A stretch of DNA of 64,000 nt from NCBI RefSeq assembly GCF_004123905.1, contig NZ_MZXW01000024.1, positions 170,281 through 234,280 on the forward strand. The letters run 5' to 3'. The notes under the pieces were generated by a model, which worked only from the letters and a program-made list of their open reading frames with translations, was not told where the DNA came from and did no database searches. The position numbers and the translations under genes are program-made. This stretch comes from Bradyrhizobium betae (lineage in GTDB: Bacteria; Pseudomonadota; Alphaproteobacteria; Rhizobiales; Xanthobacteraceae). Below, piece by piece: positions 36,453-46,230 of the stretch. The first letter of the stretch is position 1, and each line of letters begins with the position of its first letter.

Positions 36453-37856
36453 CTACCCCAGCGCCTTCAATTCGCCAGGCAGTGCATACGCCCATTGCGT
36501 GATGTTGCCGGCGCCAAGGCACACGACGAGATCACCCGACTTCGCCAGTCCCTTGACGATGCCTGCAAGCTCCGACGCTGCCGGCAGCGGCACCACCTCG
36601 CGGTGACCGTGCGCGCGCAGGCCCGCGACGAAATGGTCGCGATCGATGCCGTCGATCGGTGTCTCGCCGGCGGCATAGACGTCAGCGACAACAACCGCAT
36701 CGGCATCGTTGAAGCAGGTACAAAATTCCTCGAACAGCGATTGCAGGCGGGTGTAGCGATGCGGCTGAACCACGGCGATGATCTTGCCGTTGCTGGATTC
36801 CCGCGCCGCCTTCAACACGGCTGCGATCTCGACCGGGTGATGGCCGTAATCGTCGATCACGGTGACGCCGTTCCACTCGCCTGTCTTGGTGAAGCGGCGC
36901 TTGACGCCGCCGAAGCCGGCAATCGCCTTGCGGATCGCCTCGTCGGACACGCCGAGCTCGCGCGCGACCGCAATCGCGGCCGTCGCGTTGGAGGCGTTGT
37001 GGCGACCCGGCATCGGCAGCATGAGATCGGCGATCTCGTGCACGGCGCCCGTCTTGCGATCGCGGAAGGCGACCTTGAACTTGGAGCCACCACCCATCGG
37101 GGTGAGATCGACGAACCGCACATCGGCCTGCGGATTCTCGCCATAGGTGATGATGCGGCGATCCTCGATCTTGCCGACCAGGCTCTGCACCACGGGATGA
37201 TCGATACACATCACGGCAAAGCCATAGAACGGCAGATTCTCGACGAAGCTTCGGAACGCATCCTGCACGGCCTCGAACGTTTTGAAGTGGTCGAGATGCT
37301 CGGGATCGACATTGGTGACGATCGCGACATCGGTCGGCAACTTCAGGAACGTGCCGTCGCTCTCGTCGGCTTCGACCACCATCCAGTCGCCGGCACCTAA
37401 CCGCGCGTTCGAGCCATACGCATTGATGATGCCGCCGTTGATCACGGTGGGATCGAGCCCGCCGGCATCGAGCAGGGTTGCGACCATCGTGGTCGTGGTG
37501 GTCTTGCCATGCGTGCCGGCGATGGCGACGCAGCTCTTCAGCCGCATCAGCTCGGCTAGCATCTCGGCGCGGCGCACCACGGGAATGCGGCGTTCGCGCG
37601 CCGCCATCAGTTCCGGATTGTCGCGCTTGATCGCGGTGGAGACGACGACGACCTCGGCACCGTCGACATTCTCGGCCTTGTGGCCGACCGAGACCTTTGC
37701 GCCATTCTTGCGCAGACGGTCGAGATTGTAATTGTCGGAGGCATCCGAGCCTTGCACGGGATAGCCGAGATTGAGCAGCACCTCGGCGATTCCGCTCATG
37801 CCGATCCCGCCGATCCCGACGAAGTGGATGGGTCCGATCTCGCGCGGCAGTCTCAT
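36453..37856 (-). CDS. murC: UDP-N-acetylmuramate--L-alanine ligase
   Basis: 467 residues. Rossmann start HFVGIGGIGMSGIAEVL, ATP loop AIAGTHGKTTTTTMVATLL, VEADESDGTFLKL and the HPVE / HYTR C-terminal blocks of Mur ligases. It adds L-Ala to UDP-MurNAc. murB overlaps its end; a palindromic repeat lies in the 137-bp gap from murG. Confidence 0.95.
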   Translation of the reverse strand: MRLPREIGPIHFVGIGGIGMSGIAEVLLNLGYPVQGSDASDNYNLDRLRKNGAKVSVGHKAENVDGAEVVVVSTAIKRDNPELMAARERRIPVVRRAEMLAELMRLKSCVAIAGTHGKTTTTTMVATLLDAGGLDPTVINGGIINAYGSNARLGAGDWMVVEADESDGTFLKLPTDVAIVTNVDPEHLDHFKTFEAVQDAFRSFVENLPFYGFAVMCIDHPVVQSLVGKIEDRRIITYGENPQADVRFVDLTPMGGGSKFKVAFRDRKTGAVHEIADLMLPMPGRHNASNATAAIAVARELGVSDEAIRKAIAGFGGVKRRFTKTGEWNGVTVIDDYGHHPVEIAAVLKAARESSNGKIIAVVQPHRYTRLQSLFEEFCTCFNDADAVVVADVYAAGETPIDGIDRDHFVAGLRAHGHREVVPLPAASELAGIVKGLAKSGDLVVCLGAGNITQWAYALPGELKALG

Positions 37857-37877
37857 GCTTTATCCCGCTGTTCCGTC

Positions 37878-37963
37878 GTCATGCCCGGGCTCGTCCCGGG
37901 CATCCACGAATCTTAGCGTCTTTCTTGCAAGACGTGGATGGCCGGGACAAGCCCGGCCATGAC
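37878..37963. repeat. Palindromic repeat between murG and murC
   Basis: GTCATGCCCGGGCTCGTCCC and GGGACAAGCCCGGCCATGAC are inverted ends; inner CATCCACG/CGTGGATG also pair. It interrupts the mur operon spacing. Confidence 0.75.
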
Positions 37964-37993
37964 GGTAAAACTAAGGAAATTCGGGGTTTCGCG

Positions 37994-39094
37994 TCAGATT
38001 CCCGCGACTTTGACCACCAGATCGGCGAGCCGCTCGGCGGCGTCGAGCCGGCCGGCGCCGCGGGCGGCCTCGGCCATGGCGGCAAGGCGTGCAGGCTCGG
38101 CGGCGAAGGCGGAGATCTCGGACGCCAGCCGGTTGGAGGTGAACTCGGTCTGCGGGATGCGGATGGCGCCGTCGACCTTGGCCAGCACGCCGGCATTGGC
38201 GAACTGGTCTTGGTCGATCGAGCCCGGCAGCGGCACCAGGATCGAGGGCCGCCCGATCGCGGCGAGCTCGGCCACGGTGCCGGCGCCGGAACGCGACACG
38301 ATCAGGTGGTTGGAGGCGAGCCGTGCCGGCAGATCGGTGAAGAACGGCGCCAGCTCCGCATTGATCTTGAGCTTGTCGTAGACCGCGCGCACGCGCGCCA
38401 TGTCCTCGTCGCGCACCTGCTGGGTGAGGACCAGCCGGCCCCACAGCGCGGATTCGAGCCGTTCGATGGCCCCCGGCACGATGTCGGCCATGATGCGCGC
38501 GCCCTGGCTGCCACCGACGACGAGCAGACGGAGCGGGCCGTTCACCTCGGGCGCGACATAAGGCACGGCCGCCGCAGCGAGCACCGCCGGCCGCATCGGC
38601 GTGCCGACCGTCGTGGTCCTGGCCGAGAGCGCGGGATCGCGATCGAGCACGCCGGGCAAGGACGTTGCGATCGCACGGACGCGGCTCGACAGGAACCGGT
38701 TGGCGCGACCGAGCACCGCATTGGCGTCGTGGATGATGCTGGGTACGCCCGCGAATTTTGCCGCGACCAGCGGCGGCAATGTCGGATAGCCACCGAAGCC
38801 GACAACGGCGACGGGCTTCAATCGCTTGATCAGGCGGTAGGCGGACAACGTACCGGTGGCGAGCGTGAGGCCGGCGTAAGCGAGCTGCAACGGATTGCGC
38901 CCACGCGCGGTCTCGCTTGCGACCACGTCGATCATGTCCTTGCTGAACAGACCGCTATAGCGCAGCGCCCGGTCGTCGGTGACGAGGCGGACACGAAAGC
39001 CGCGCCGGATCAGCTCGACGCCGAGCGCCTCGGCCGGAAACAGATGACCGCCGGTGCCGCCCGCGGCGAGAAGAATCAGGGGGGAAGTGTTCAT
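37994..39094 (-). CDS. murG: Lipid II synthase MurG (GlcNAc transferase)
   Basis: 366 residues, GT-B fold. N-terminal ILLAAGGTGGHLFPAEALG, VVGFGGYPTLPPL, a second half beginning LLVVGGSQGAR, and ISRSGAGTVAELAAIGRPSILVPLP donor-binding region. Peripheral at the inner membrane, it converts lipid I to lipid II. Repeats lie on both sides (gaps to ftsW and murC). Confidence 0.95.
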   Translation of the reverse strand: MNTSPLILLAAGGTGGHLFPAEALGVELIRRGFRVRLVTDDRALRYSGLFSKDMIDVVASETARGRNPLQLAYAGLTLATGTLSAYRLIKRLKPVAVVGFGGYPTLPPLVAAKFAGVPSIIHDANAVLGRANRFLSSRVRAIATSLPGVLDRDPALSARTTTVGTPMRPAVLAAAAVPYVAPEVNGPLRLLVVGGSQGARIMADIVPGAIERLESALWGRLVLTQQVRDEDMARVRAVYDKLKINAELAPFFTDLPARLASNHLIVSRSGAGTVAELAAIGRPSILVPLPGSIDQDQFANAGVLAKVDGAIRIPQTEFTSNRLASEISAFAAEPARLAAMAEAARGAGRLDAAERLADLVVKVAGI

Positions 39095-39120
39095 AAACGC
39101 CCTTTTACAAGGCCTTTGCC

Positions 39121-39262
39121 GTCATTGCGAGCCGGCTACACGGTGCGTGCCCCGGGCGTAGCGCAGCGCGCCGCTCTTCGCGGCGTGATGCGCTGCTGAA
39201 CCGGGGCCCACGCTAGCGGCGTTCTGGGTCCCGGATCTGCGCTTCGCTTGTCCGGGATACGC
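39121..39262. repeat. Repeat between ftsW and murG
   Basis: GTCATTGCGAG at the left, then GCGTGCCCCGGGCGTAGCGCAGCGC and, at the right, GGGTCCCGGATCTGCGCTTCGCTTGTCCGGGATACGC. Two repeat types seem joined. Confidence 0.6.
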
Positions 39263-39266
39263 GTGG

Positions 39267-40418
39267 CTACGCGTAACTGCGCATCGCGTCGGCGTGGCCG
39301 GTTGCCTCGACCTCGGTGCGCGGTCGCAGCCGCGTCAGGGCCAGCATCATGCCGACGCCATAGGCCAGCGACACGATCGAGGAGCCGCCGTAGGAAATGA
39401 ACGGCAGCGTCATGCCCTTGGCGGGAATGAGCTGCAGGTTGACCGACATGTTGATCGCCGCCTGCACGCCGAACAGGATCGCTAGCCCCGAGGCCGCGAA
39501 GCGCGAGAACATGTCCTCATTGGCATAGGCCCGCGACAGCGTGCGGATGACGACGAAGGCGAACAGCGCCAGCATGGCGAGGCACAGGATGATGCCGAAC
39601 TCTTCGGCAGCAACCGCGAACACGAAGTCGGTATGGCTGTCCGGCAGGCTGCGTTTTGCAATGCCCTCGCCCGGTCCGAGGCCGAACCATCCGCCGTTGT
39701 AGAAGGCTTCCATGGCGGTATCGACCTGGAACGTGTCGCCGGAGGCCGGGTTCATGAAGCGCTTGATGCGGCCGGCGACGTGCGGGACGAACAGATAGGC
39801 GCTGAACAGGCCGGCCGACGCGGCACCCGCGAGGCCGAACACCCAGATCATGCGCATGCCCGCGATGAAGAACAGCGAGCCCCACACCATCAGGATCAGC
39901 ATGGTCTGGCCGAAATCCGGCTCCATCACCAGCAGCGAGACCAGCATCAACAGCAGCACCAGCGCCATCGAGGTCGCCGGCATCTCCGGCCGCTTGGTCG
40001 ATTCCGCGAACAGCCACGCCGCGATGACGACGAACGATGGCTTTGCGATTTCGGAGGCCTGGATGTTGACGCCGATCAGCGTGATCCAGCGCCGCGAGCC
40101 CTTCACCTCGGGTCCGATCGCGAGCGTGAGCACGATCAGGATGATGCTGAGCGTGAAGATGATCAGCGCGCTGCGGCGGATCGCGCGCGGCGACAGGAAG
40201 GAGACCCCGAGCAGCACCATGAAGGACGGCGCCAGGAACATCACATGGCGGCTGAAGAAGTGGAAGGGATCGAGCCCGATGCGGGTCGCGACCGGCGGGC
40301 TCGCCGCCAGCGACAGGATGACGCCGGTCAGCATCAGCACCAGGATCGCACCGAGCAGCAGCTTGTCGACGGTCCACCACCACTCGGAAAAGGGGGTGCG
40401 TTCTTCACGGGAGAGCAT
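39267..40418 (-). CDS. ftsW: Septal peptidoglycan polymerase FtsW
   Basis: 383 residues, SEDS family with about 10 membrane segments. It begins MLSREERTPFSEWWWTVD and contains EPDFGQTMLI, a late EEFGIIL and the NLQLIPAKGMTLPFISYGGSS loop. It polymerises lipid II together with FtsI. The start is placed at MLSREER because upstream codons lack a signal and read into non-coding DNA. Confidence 0.94.
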   Translation of the reverse strand: MLSREERTPFSEWWWTVDKLLLGAILVLMLTGVILSLAASPPVATRIGLDPFHFFSRHVMFLAPSFMVLLGVSFLSPRAIRRSALIIFTLSIILIVLTLAIGPEVKGSRRWITLIGVNIQASEIAKPSFVVIAAWLFAESTKRPEMPATSMALVLLLMLVSLLVMEPDFGQTMLILMVWGSLFFIAGMRMIWVFGLAGAASAGLFSAYLFVPHVAGRIKRFMNPASGDTFQVDTAMEAFYNGGWFGLGPGEGIAKRSLPDSHTDFVFAVAAEEFGIILCLAMLALFAFVVIRTLSRAYANEDMFSRFAASGLAILFGVQAAINMSVNLQLIPAKGMTLPFISYGGSSIVSLAYGVGMMLALTRLRPRTEVEATGHADAMRSYA

Positions 40419-40530
40419 GGGCGGCCGCTTTCGGACAGAGATCGTCCATTGGTCGCCGAGGTTGGTTACCGCTGGGTTAAGGAAATGTGGATGTTTCGAG
40501 ATGACCTCCGCTGCCGCCACAAAACACACT

Positions 40531-40628
40531 GTCATGCCCGGCTTGACCGGGGCATCCAGTACGCTGCGGCCTTTCGGCTCAAGCGCCGTCTCTGGAATAC
40601 TGGATCGTCCGCCTTCGCGGACGATGAC
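40531..40628. repeat. ~98-bp palindromic repeat between murD and ftsW
   Basis: GTCATGCCCGGC...CCAGTACGCTGCGGCCT...TCTGGAATACTGGATCGTCCGCC...GATGAC. Same inner text as 23,399 and 63,785, but the left arm and right arm are different variants and no longer pair fully. Confidence 0.7.
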
Positions 40629-40654
40629 AGCGGAGTTCGCCGAGGGAGTGCGGA

Positions 40655-42052
40655 CTAGACCACCGGCTTCACACCCGGCAGCGCCTGCACCAGATCTCGA
40701 AACTTGGTGCCGCGGATTTCGAAGTTGCGGTACTGGTCGAAGGAGGCGCAGGCCGGCGACAGCAGCACGACTGCGTCAGTAAGGCCTGAGGCTTCCGCAT
40801 CGCGCGCGGCGTGCTCGACCGCGACATCGAGGGTCTGGCTAATCTCGTGCGCGACTGCGCCGAGCGTGTCGGAAAACTCCTGTGCCGCCTCGCCGATCAG
40901 ATAGGCTTTTCGGATGCGCGGGAAGAAACCGGTCAGGCCAGTGATGCCGCCTGCCTTCGGCTTGCCGCCGGCGATCCAGAAGATGTCGGCAAAGGACGAC
41001 AGCGCATGCGCGGTGGCGTCGGCGTTGGTGCCCTTGGAATCGTTGACGAACAGCACATTGCCGCGGCGGCCGACCTGCTCCATGCGATGCGCAAGGCCGG
41101 GAAAGCTGCGCAGGCCGTTCTGGAGCACGTCGAGGCTGATACCCATCGCGAGGGCGGCACCAGCCGCGCAGGCCGCGTTCTGCGCGTTGTGCTGGCCGCG
41201 CAGCGAACCGATGCCGCCGAGCTTTGCGACCTCGCTCCTCGCGCCGCCCGCGGTGCGCACAATGGTGCCGTGCTCGACATGGATGCCGCTCGCCAGCGGA
41301 TTCTTGACGGAGATGCGCACCACGTTCTTGCCGACGCGGTCGAGCCGGTCGGCGATGTCACGGCAGAAACCGTCATCGACGCCGACGATCGAGGTGCCGC
41401 CGGCCTGCACGCCTGCAACGAGGCGCTCCTTCACTGCGGCGTAGTGCGCGATGGTGCCGTGACGGTCGATGTGATCCTCGCTGACATTGAGCAAAATGCC
41501 GACGGAGGGATCGAGCGAGGGCGTGAGGTCGATCTGATAGGACGACATCTCGATGACGTGGACGCGGCCCATGCGCGGCGGCTCCAGCGACAGGATCGCT
41601 GTGCCGATATTGCCGCCCATCTGGGTGTCGTAGCCCGCAACTTTTGTGAGGTGCGCAATCAGCGCCGTCGTGGTCGACTTGCCGTTGGTGCCGGTGATCG
41701 CGACGAACGGCGCGTTCGGCGCATGCCGCCGCCGCTCGCGGCAGAACAGCTCGATGTCACCAATCACCTCGCAGCCCGCCTCGCGCGCCTTCAGCACGCT
41801 CCAATGCGGCACCGGATGGGTCAGCGGCACGCCCGGCGCGAGCACGAGGGCTGCGAAATTCGCCCAGGAGACGTTGCGCAAATCGGCGGTGATGAAGCCA
41901 GCCTGCGCGGCCTTGGCGACGTTCTCGGCATTGTCGTCGGCGGCGATCACCTCGGCGCCACCGGCCTTCAGCGCGTGGCAGGAGGCGAGCCCCGAGCCGC
42001 CGAGGCCGAACACCGCGACCGTCTTGCCGGCGAAGGAGGTGACCGGGATCAT
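40655..42052 (-). CDS. murD: UDP-N-acetylmuramoyl-L-alanine--D-glutamate ligase
   Basis: 465 residues. N-terminal VAVFGLGGSGLASC, ATP loop FVAITGTNGKSTTTALIAHL, VSEDHIDRHGTI, and C-terminal WIAGGKPKAGG and VVLLSPACASFDQY. It adds D-Glu. Its ATG shares one base with the mraY stop (TGATG), so the two are coupled. A repeat-containing 236-bp gap follows before ftsW. Confidence 0.95.
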   Translation of the reverse strand: MIPVTSFAGKTVAVFGLGGSGLASCHALKAGGAEVIAADDNAENVAKAAQAGFITADLRNVSWANFAALVLAPGVPLTHPVPHWSVLKAREAGCEVIGDIELFCRERRRHAPNAPFVAITGTNGKSTTTALIAHLTKVAGYDTQMGGNIGTAILSLEPPRMGRVHVIEMSSYQIDLTPSLDPSVGILLNVSEDHIDRHGTIAHYAAVKERLVAGVQAGGTSIVGVDDGFCRDIADRLDRVGKNVVRISVKNPLASGIHVEHGTIVRTAGGARSEVAKLGGIGSLRGQHNAQNAACAAGAALAMGISLDVLQNGLRSFPGLAHRMEQVGRRGNVLFVNDSKGTNADATAHALSSFADIFWIAGGKPKAGGITGLTGFFPRIRKAYLIGEAAQEFSDTLGAVAHEISQTLDVAVEHAARDAEASGLTDAVVLLSPACASFDQYRNFEIRGTKFRDLVQALPGVKPVV

Positions 42053-43155
42053 CAGCGCAGCTTCAGCGTCGACAGGCCGGCCAGCGCCAGCATCACCGAG
42101 ATGATCCAGAACCGGATCACGATCTGCGGCTCGGTCCAGCCGAGCTGCTCGAAATGGTGATGAATCGGCGCCATCCGGAAGATGCGTTTTCCAGTCATCT
42201 TGAACGACACCACCTGCACGATGACGGAGACCGCCTCCAGCACGAACAGGCCGCCGATCACCGCGAGCACGATCTCGTGCTTTACCGCGACCGCGATCGC
42301 ACCGAGCATGCCGCCAAGCGCGAGCGACCCGGTGTCGCCCATGAAGATCGAAGCGGGTGGGGCGTTGAACCAGAGAAATCCGAGACCGGCGCCCAGCAGC
42401 GCGCCGCAGAGTACGGCAAGTTCGCCGGTGCCCGCGACATATTTGATCTGGAGATAGTCGGCGAACACCGCGTTGCCGGCGAGATAGGCGATCATCGCAA
42501 AGCTCGCGGTCGCGATCATCACCGGCACGATTGCCAAGCCGTCGAGACCGTCGGTGAGGTTCACCGCATTGCCGGCGCCGACGATGACGAAGGCGCCGAA
42601 CACCACGAAGAACCAGCCAAAATGCAGCACGGTGTCCTTGAGGAACGGAATCGTCAGCGCGGTCGATGCGGGATCGCGGTTCAGCCGCACCAGCGCGTAG
42701 CAGGCAACCAGGGCAATCGCGGCCTCGATCAGCAGGCGAAGCTTGCTCCCGAACCCGGTCGTGGTCTGCTTGGTCACCTTGAGGTAATCGTCATAGAAAC
42801 CGACGAAGCCGAAGCCGAGCGTCACCGCCAGCACGATCCAGACATAGGGGTTGAGCGGATTGGCCCACAGCACGGTGCCAACCGTGAGGCCGGACAGGAT
42901 CATCAGCCCGCCCATGGTGGGCGTGCCCTTCTTGGCGAGATGCGATTGCGGACCGTCGGCCCGGATCGGCTGGCCCTTGCCCTGCCGGATGCGTAAGTGG
43001 TCGATGATCCAGGGGCCGAACAGGAACACGAACAGCGCGCCGGTGACGACGGCGCCGCCGGTGCGGAAGGTGATGTAGCGGAAGACGTTGAGGGCGGTGC
43101 GAACGGCACCTAAGCCCGGAAATGTGTTGGAGAGCTCGATCAGCCAGTAAAACAT
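42052..43155 (-). CDS. mraY: Phospho-MurNAc-pentapeptide transferase
   Basis: 367 residues, about 10 membrane segments. Catalytic GFYDDYLKV, NLTDGLDGLA and the C-terminal PIHHHFEQLGW are MraY signatures. It joins UDP-MurNAc-pentapeptide to undecaprenyl phosphate to form lipid I in the inner membrane. A 160-bp gap separates it from murF upstream; murD overlaps downstream. Confidence 0.96.
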   Translation of the reverse strand: MFYWLIELSNTFPGLGAVRTALNVFRYITFRTGGAVVTGALFVFLFGPWIIDHLRIRQGKGQPIRADGPQSHLAKKGTPTMGGLMILSGLTVGTVLWANPLNPYVWIVLAVTLGFGFVGFYDDYLKVTKQTTTGFGSKLRLLIEAAIALVACYALVRLNRDPASTALTIPFLKDTVLHFGWFFVVFGAFVIVGAGNAVNLTDGLDGLAIVPVMIATASFAMIAYLAGNAVFADYLQIKYVAGTGELAVLCGALLGAGLGFLWFNAPPASIFMGDTGSLALGGMLGAIAVAVKHEIVLAVIGGLFVLEAVSVIVQVVSFKMTGKRIFRMAPIHHHFEQLGWTEPQIVIRFWIISVMLALAGLSTLKLR

Positions 43156-43315
43156 TCAGACGGTCCTATGGCGCCTTTGCACGCGGCCTCTGATTTTGGC
43201 CTTGCCACCGTGCCTCACGCGCATTCGCTGGTCTTCATCATGGGGTCGGGCGACCTCTGGGAAAACGCCCCGCGCCGCAAAAGGTGGGATTCGGGAACAG
43301 CGCCTTCCAAGCAGT

Positions 43316-44695
43316 TTACGCCTTTGCCTGCAAGGCGGCCACTAGGCCCGGCACAAACTTGTTGACCCAGAACATCTTCTTGCTGCCCTTGACAACCACG
43401 ACATCGCCTGCCTTCAGCAGGTTCGCGACCTCGCTGGCTTTAAGCGTCGCGGGATCGTCGTGCCAGCCCAAGCCCTTGCCTGATGGCAGCACGTCATAGA
43501 GATGGCGCATCAGGGGGCCGACGCAATAGATGCCGTCGATGCCGTCGAGATGCTTGGCGAGACCGGTGTGATAACTGGGCGCGTCGTCGCCCAGCTCCAG
43601 CATGTCGCCCAGCACCGCAATGCGGCGGCCGCCGCTGATGTTGCGGGCCTGGAGGCTTTGCAGTGCAGCAGCCACGCTGGCCGGATTGCCGTTAAAGCTG
43701 TCGTCGATCACGGTGACGCCGCCGACCGCCTGCTCGACGCCGCGGCCGGTCATGATGCCGACACGGTCGAGCTTGATCGCAAGCGTCGCGACGTCGAGAT
43801 GCGCGGCATGAACTGAAGCGAGCGCGGCCAGCGCATTCTGCACGCGGTGCGGCGCGCCCGGCGTCAGGCTGAAGGCAATCTCCTTCTTGCCGATCGCGGC
43901 CACGACCTGCCAGCTCTCGCCATGCGGCGCGTGCTTGACCTCGTGCACCTCGGCACGCTCGCCGAAGCGCACGACCTTGCCCTTCCATTCGGACGCCTTG
44001 AGCCCGGCAGGCAGAACCAGCACGCCGTCCCCGGGCAGGCCGAGCGCGATCGATACTTTCTCGCGGCGGATGGCTTCGAGCGAGCCGAGCTTTTCCAGAT
44101 GCACCGGCTGGACGTTGACGACAAGCGCGACCGTCGGCCGGGTCAATTCGCTGAGCCGCGCAATCTCACCGGTTTGGTTCATACCCATCTCGACGACCCA
44201 GAGGCTGGCATCGGGCCGCGCATTGCACAGCGTCAGCGGCACGCCCCAGAAATTGTTGAAGCTCGACGGGCTCGCATAAGCGTTGGGATAAGCGGCCAGG
44301 AATTCCTTGGTGCTGGTCTTGCCGGCGCTGCCGGTGAGGCCGATCACGGGCCCCTTGAAGCGCGCGCGGGCGGCGCGCGCGAGGCCCCAGAGGCCGTCGA
44401 TCAGCGTGTCCTTCACGACGATCTGGGGAATGCGGATGCCCGCGATCTCGTGCGGCACGATCATCGCCACCGCGCCGGAGGCTTCCGCCTTGTCCGCGAA
44501 CTCCCAGCCGTCGCGCGCACTGGCGAAGGCCGAGATGAAGCCGCCGCTCGGCGTGCCGCTCAGCGCGACGAACAGGCTGCCCGGTTTCACCAGCCGGCTG
44601 TCCTGGGTGACGAAGTCGATCGGCGTGTCGGGGAACGATCCGGCCGCGCCCAGCGCGCGCGCCACGTCGGCCACCGTCCATATCGGCGCGCTCAT
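43316..44695 (-). CDS. murF: UDP-MurNAc-tripeptide--D-Ala-D-Ala ligase
   Basis: 459 residues. N-terminal IDFVTQDSRLVKPGSLFVAL, ATP loop IGLTGSAGKTSTKEFLA, VVEMGMNQTGEIARL, and VIDDSFNGNPASVAAAL. It completes the cytosolic UDP-MurNAc-pentapeptide. The ATG overlaps the murE stop by ATGA. Confidence 0.95.
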   Translation of the reverse strand: MSAPIWTVADVARALGAAGSFPDTPIDFVTQDSRLVKPGSLFVALSGTPSGGFISAFASARDGWEFADKAEASGAVAMIVPHEIAGIRIPQIVVKDTLIDGLWGLARAARARFKGPVIGLTGSAGKTSTKEFLAAYPNAYASPSSFNNFWGVPLTLCNARPDASLWVVEMGMNQTGEIARLSELTRPTVALVVNVQPVHLEKLGSLEAIRREKVSIALGLPGDGVLVLPAGLKASEWKGKVVRFGERAEVHEVKHAPHGESWQVVAAIGKKEIAFSLTPGAPHRVQNALAALASVHAAHLDVATLAIKLDRVGIMTGRGVEQAVGGVTVIDDSFNGNPASVAAALQSLQARNISGGRRIAVLGDMLELGDDAPSYHTGLAKHLDGIDGIYCVGPLMRHLYDVLPSGKGLGWHDDPATLKASEVANLLKAGDVVVVKGSKKMFWVNKFVPGLVAALQAKA

Positions 44696-46149
44696 GCGAC
44701 CCTCGATGCTAGTGCGGCGGCGACCGCCTCGTGATCACTGAAGGGCAGCACCTCGTGGCCTACGATCTGCCCGGTCTCGTGGCCCTTGCCGGCGACGAGC
44801 AGCGCATCGCCCTCCTGCAATTCCTCGATCGCGGTGCGGATCGCAGCCGCACGGTCGCCGATCTCGCGGGCGCCCTTGGCGGTTGCGAGGATCGCGGCGC
44901 GGATGGCTTCCGGCTTTTCGCTGCGCGGATTGTCGTCTGTGATGATGATGCCGTCGGCGTTGTCGGCCGCGATCTCGCCCATGATCGGGCGCTTGCCGGC
45001 GTCACGATCGCCGCCGGCGCCGAACACGACGATGAGCCTGCGCTTGGCGTAGGGGCGCAGCGCCTGCAACGCTTTGGCCAATGCATCGGGCTTGTGCGCA
45101 TAGTCTACGAAAACAGGCGCGCCGTTATGCTCGCCGACACGCTCGAGCCGGCCCTTGGCGCCTTCGAGATGCTCGAGGCCCGCAAACACTTTTGCCGCAT
45201 CGCTCCCGGTGCCGATAGCAAGACCGGCCGACACCAGCGCGTTCTCGATCTGAAATTCGCCGACCAGCGGCAGCCGGACCGCATAGGCCCTGTCGCGATG
45301 TACGAGCGAAAGCTCTTGAGCGAAGCCTGAGACCTCGGCATTGACCAGCCGGATGCCCTCGCCTGTTCCGTCGCCGTTACGGCCCACCGCCATCACGCGC
45401 AGACCGCGTGCCTTTGCGACATTGACCGCTTCGGCCGAGCACTCATGATCGGCCGAGATCACCGCGGCGCCGCCGGGCGGTACGAGTTCGCGAAACAGCC
45501 TGAGTTTGGCAGCGAGGTAATGCGCAACGGTCGGATGGTAATCCATGTGGTCGCGCGACAGATTGGTGAAGCCCCCGGCCGAGACGCGCACGCCGTCGAG
45601 ACGATATTGGTCGAGCCCGTGCGAGGACGCCTCGAAGGCGAGATGCGTGACGCCCTCGCGCGCGATCTCATCGAGCTGCCGGTGCAGCGCGACCGGATCC
45701 GGCGTCGTCAGCGAGCCGTACACCGTGCGCTTGGGCGAGACGAGGCCGATGGTGCCGATGCTGGCGGAGGCACGCCCCAGCCGCTCCCAGATCTGGCGCG
45801 TGAACGCCGCGACCGAGGTCTTGCCGCTGGTACCGGTCACCGCGGCGATCGTCGCGGGCTGCGCGGGGAAGAATTTTGCCGCAGCCAGCGCCAGCGCGCG
45901 ACGCGGATTGGCCACCGTGACGAACGGCACCCCGCTGCCCGGGGGTGCGTGGTCGCCGACGACCGCCACGGCGCCTGCGGCAATTGCGGCGTCGATGAAG
46001 CGCGCGCCGTCGGTCTTGCTGCCGGCGAGAGCGAAGAAAAGGTCGCCCGGCTTCACCGCGCGACTGTCGAGCGCAATCCCGGTCACCTCGATCGCCCCGA
46101 GCGCGGGGTCGAGGGCGGCATCATTGCCAAGGAGATCGGAGAGTTTCAT
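44692..46149 (-). CDS. murE: UDP-MurNAc-dipeptide--meso-diaminopimelate ligase
   Basis: 485 residues. VTGIALDSRAVKPGDLFFAL, ATP loop AVTGTSGKTSVAAFTRQ, and ITDDNPRSEKPEAI, whose DNPR motif marks meso-diaminopimelate rather than lysine as substrate, as expected for a Gram-negative. An 81-bp gap separates it from ftsI. Confidence 0.96.
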   Translation of the reverse strand: MKLSDLLGNDAALDPALGAIEVTGIALDSRAVKPGDLFFALAGSKTDGARFIDAAIAAGAVAVVGDHAPPGSGVPFVTVANPRRALALAAAKFFPAQPATIAAVTGTSGKTSVAAFTRQIWERLGRASASIGTIGLVSPKRTVYGSLTTPDPVALHRQLDEIAREGVTHLAFEASSHGLDQYRLDGVRVSAGGFTNLSRDHMDYHPTVAHYLAAKLRLFRELVPPGGAAVISADHECSAEAVNVAKARGLRVMAVGRNGDGTGEGIRLVNAEVSGFAQELSLVHRDRAYAVRLPLVGEFQIENALVSAGLAIGTGSDAAKVFAGLEHLEGAKGRLERVGEHNGAPVFVDYAHKPDALAKALQALRPYAKRRLIVVFGAGGDRDAGKRPIMGEIAADNADGIIITDDNPRSEKPEAIRAAILATAKGAREIGDRAAAIRTAIEELQEGDALLVAGKGHETGQIVGHEVLPFSDHEAVAAALASRVA

Positions 46150-46230
46150 GGCCTTCCAGTCGACAAGCCGCGCCGGAATACCTCAGGCCAAGGCCCGGGG
46201 AACACCGACTCAAGGGCAGTACCCTAGGAA

